Assembly (NCBI GenBank): GCA_027009865.1
Contig: JALVCR010000233.1
Location: forward strand, 1 to 24,387
Length of the DNA: 24,387 bases
Direction: 5' to 3'
DNA from: Campylobacterales bacterium
GTDB taxonomy: Bacteria > Campylobacterota > Campylobacteria > Campylobacterales > JAADDG01
The translations under genes were made by a program, and so were the position numbers. A model generated the notes under the pieces. It was given only the letters and a program-made list of their open reading frames with translations. It did not search any database and was not told where the DNA came from. Below are positions 23,987 through 24,387 of this stretch, in pieces (within the stretch, counting starts at the first letter, position 1; the number at the start of each line of letters is the position of its first letter).

Positions 23987-23990
23987 CCTC
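23987..23990 (-). promoter_or_regulatory. Ribosome binding site for the GTG start of pheS
   Basis: GAGG lies 7 bases before GTG at 23979. A second purine block, GGAAGG, runs into the GTG itself and is too close to serve. No ATG is available in frame near the family start. Confidence 0.5.
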
Positions 23991-23999
23991 ATAGAAAAT

Positions 24000-24009
24000 T
24001 TAGCGCTAA
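24000..24009. promoter_or_regulatory. 10-bp palindrome TTAGCGCTAA in the pheS leader
   Basis: TTAGCGCTAA is a perfect palindrome placed about 10-20 bases downstream of the predicted pheS transcription start. The GCGC core stands out in AT-rich sequence. It could be a repressor site; no family can be named and a chance match is possible. Confidence 0.2.
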
Positions 24010-24025
24010 TTGTATATCATATAAG

Positions 24026-24031
24026 ATTATA
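24026..24031 (-). promoter_or_regulatory. -10 element of the pheS operon
   Basis: On the minus strand a perfect TATAAT lies about 46 bases before the pheS GTG, giving a leader of about 40 bases. There is no convincing -35 box at 17 bases. The leader is too short for a peptide-type or T-box attenuator. Confidence 0.45.
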
Positions 24032-24037
24032 AAAGAG

Positions 24038-24055
24038 TTAAAAGAAAGCTTTTAA
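24038..24055. promoter_or_regulatory. Inverted repeat between the pheS and HIT-gene promoters
   Basis: TTAAAAG (24038-24044) and CTTTTAA (24049-24055) form a perfect 7-bp inverted repeat with a 4-base centre. It abuts the HIT-gene -10 and lies upstream of the pheS -10, so a bound protein could affect both directions. All AT except the closing pair, so the evidence is weak. Confidence 0.2.
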
Positions 24056-24061
24056 TATAAT
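24056..24061 (+). promoter_or_regulatory. -10 element of the HIT-family gene
   Basis: A perfect TATAAT predicts a start near 24068 and a leader of about 27 bases containing AAGGAGAG before the ATG at 24095. No -35 box is seen. Confidence 0.5.
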
Positions 24062-24094
24062 AACTTCTAAATTTAAAAAAAGGAGAGTTAGAAA

Positions 24095-24387
24095 ATGTGC
24101 ATTTTTTGCAAAATAGCAAAAGGAGAGATTCCTTCAAACAAAGTTTTGGAAAACGAGGATTTTTTGGCTTTTCATGATATAAACCCCAAAGCTCCGATTC
24201 ATATTTTGGTGATTCCAAAAGAGCATGTAGAGAGTTTTCAAGAAGCAACAGAAGAGCTTATGGCAAAAATGACTCCTTTTATTCAAGAGGTGGCAAGAGA
24301 GCTTGAGCTTGACAAAAACGGCTACAGGTTGATAGCAAACATAGGAAAAGACGGAGGACAGGAGGTTATGCATCTTCATTTTCATGT
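24095..24387 (+). CDS. hinT: HIT-family nucleotide-binding protein (HinT-like), cut off by the right edge
   Basis: The open frame gives 97 residues and runs off the window. It starts MCIFCKIAKGEIPSNKV, has ENEDFLAFHDINPKAPIHIL and IPKEHVESF, and ends GGQEVMHLHFHV. The HLHFH block is the HIT catalytic triad motif, with the active histidine in the part visible. HinT proteins hydrolyse nucleoside phosphoramidates such as AMP-lysine. The N-terminal CxxC is a common Hint feature. AGGAG lies upstream at good spacing. It is divergent from pheS, as I recall for the matching Campylobacter jejuni locus. About 15-20 residues should be missing; the family is usually about 110-120. Confidence 0.92.
   Translation, partial: MCIFCKIAKGEIPSNKVLENEDFLAFHDINPKAPIHILVIPKEHVESFQEATEELMAKMTPFIQEVARELELDKNGYRLIANIGKDGGQEVMHLHFH

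Noticed and set aside
24027..24385. Minus-strand open frames at the right edge
   Set aside because: They lie opposite a clear HIT-family gene with an intact HLHFH motif, TATAAT and AGGAG signals.
1..24387. CRISPR arrays, insertion sequences, tRNA or rRNA genes
   Set aside because: No spaced direct repeats, transposase-like frames with terminal repeats, or tRNA cloverleaf signals were seen. Every gap is shorter than 150 bases and described above.

Overview
The window reads as core chromosome of a low-GC Campylobacterota (formerly Epsilonproteobacteria). The best evidence is gene order. The minus-strand series pheS-pheT-aroA-ispH-rpsA-small membrane protein-serA, with a divergent HIT-family gene, matches the order I remember from Campylobacter jejuni. 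So does the pycB/oadA-like gene-pckA-argH set. The AT-rich third positions, strong GGAG-type ribosome binding sites and TGnTATAAT-like promoters without clear -35 boxes fit the same group. A free-living, vent-type relative is plausible, but genus cannot be decided from this sequence. No mobile element, CRISPR array, rRNA or tRNA is visible. Layout: (1) 1-840, plus strand: the last codons of an unknown gene, a terminator, then a Bax-inhibitor-1/YccA membrane protein with its own promoter. (2) 929-7304, minus strand: oadG-oadA-oadB-pckA-argH, a sodium-pump oxaloacetate decarboxylase joined to PEP carboxykinase and argininosuccinate lyase, with overlaps or short gaps throughout. (3) 7389-7994: a 201-residue one-domain FAD protein. 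(4) 7995-8141: a 147-base gap with overlapping divergent promoter signals, a possible 17-codon plus-strand ORF and a terminator. (5) 8142-14812, minus strand: tolC-like, membrane fusion protein, an RND pump split into two genes, efp and a DJ-1/PfpI gene, all closely packed behind one promoter and ended by one hairpin. (6) 14931-23979, minus strand: pheS, pheT, aroA, ispH, rpsA, an 83-codon membrane protein and serA, mostly with overlapping starts and stops. (7) 24095 to the right edge, plus strand: a HIT-family gene cut off at its HxHxH motif. How the genes work together: region 2 sits at the PEP-pyruvate-oxaloacetate node and can couple oxaloacetate decarboxylation to sodium export. Region 5 is a complete tripartite efflux system whose inner-membrane pump is made as two polypeptides divided at the cytoplasmic loop between TM6 and TM7; two unrelated housekeeping genes follow it. 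Region 6 joins translation (PheRS, ribosomal protein S1) with chorismate, isoprenoid and serine synthesis. I did not find a clearly new system. The observations most worth checking are the cleanly split RND permease with its six-histidine tail, the apparent loss of editing-site residues in PheT, the 17-codon ORF with good initiation signals, and several operator-like inverted repeats. Every gap between genes is shorter than 150 bases.
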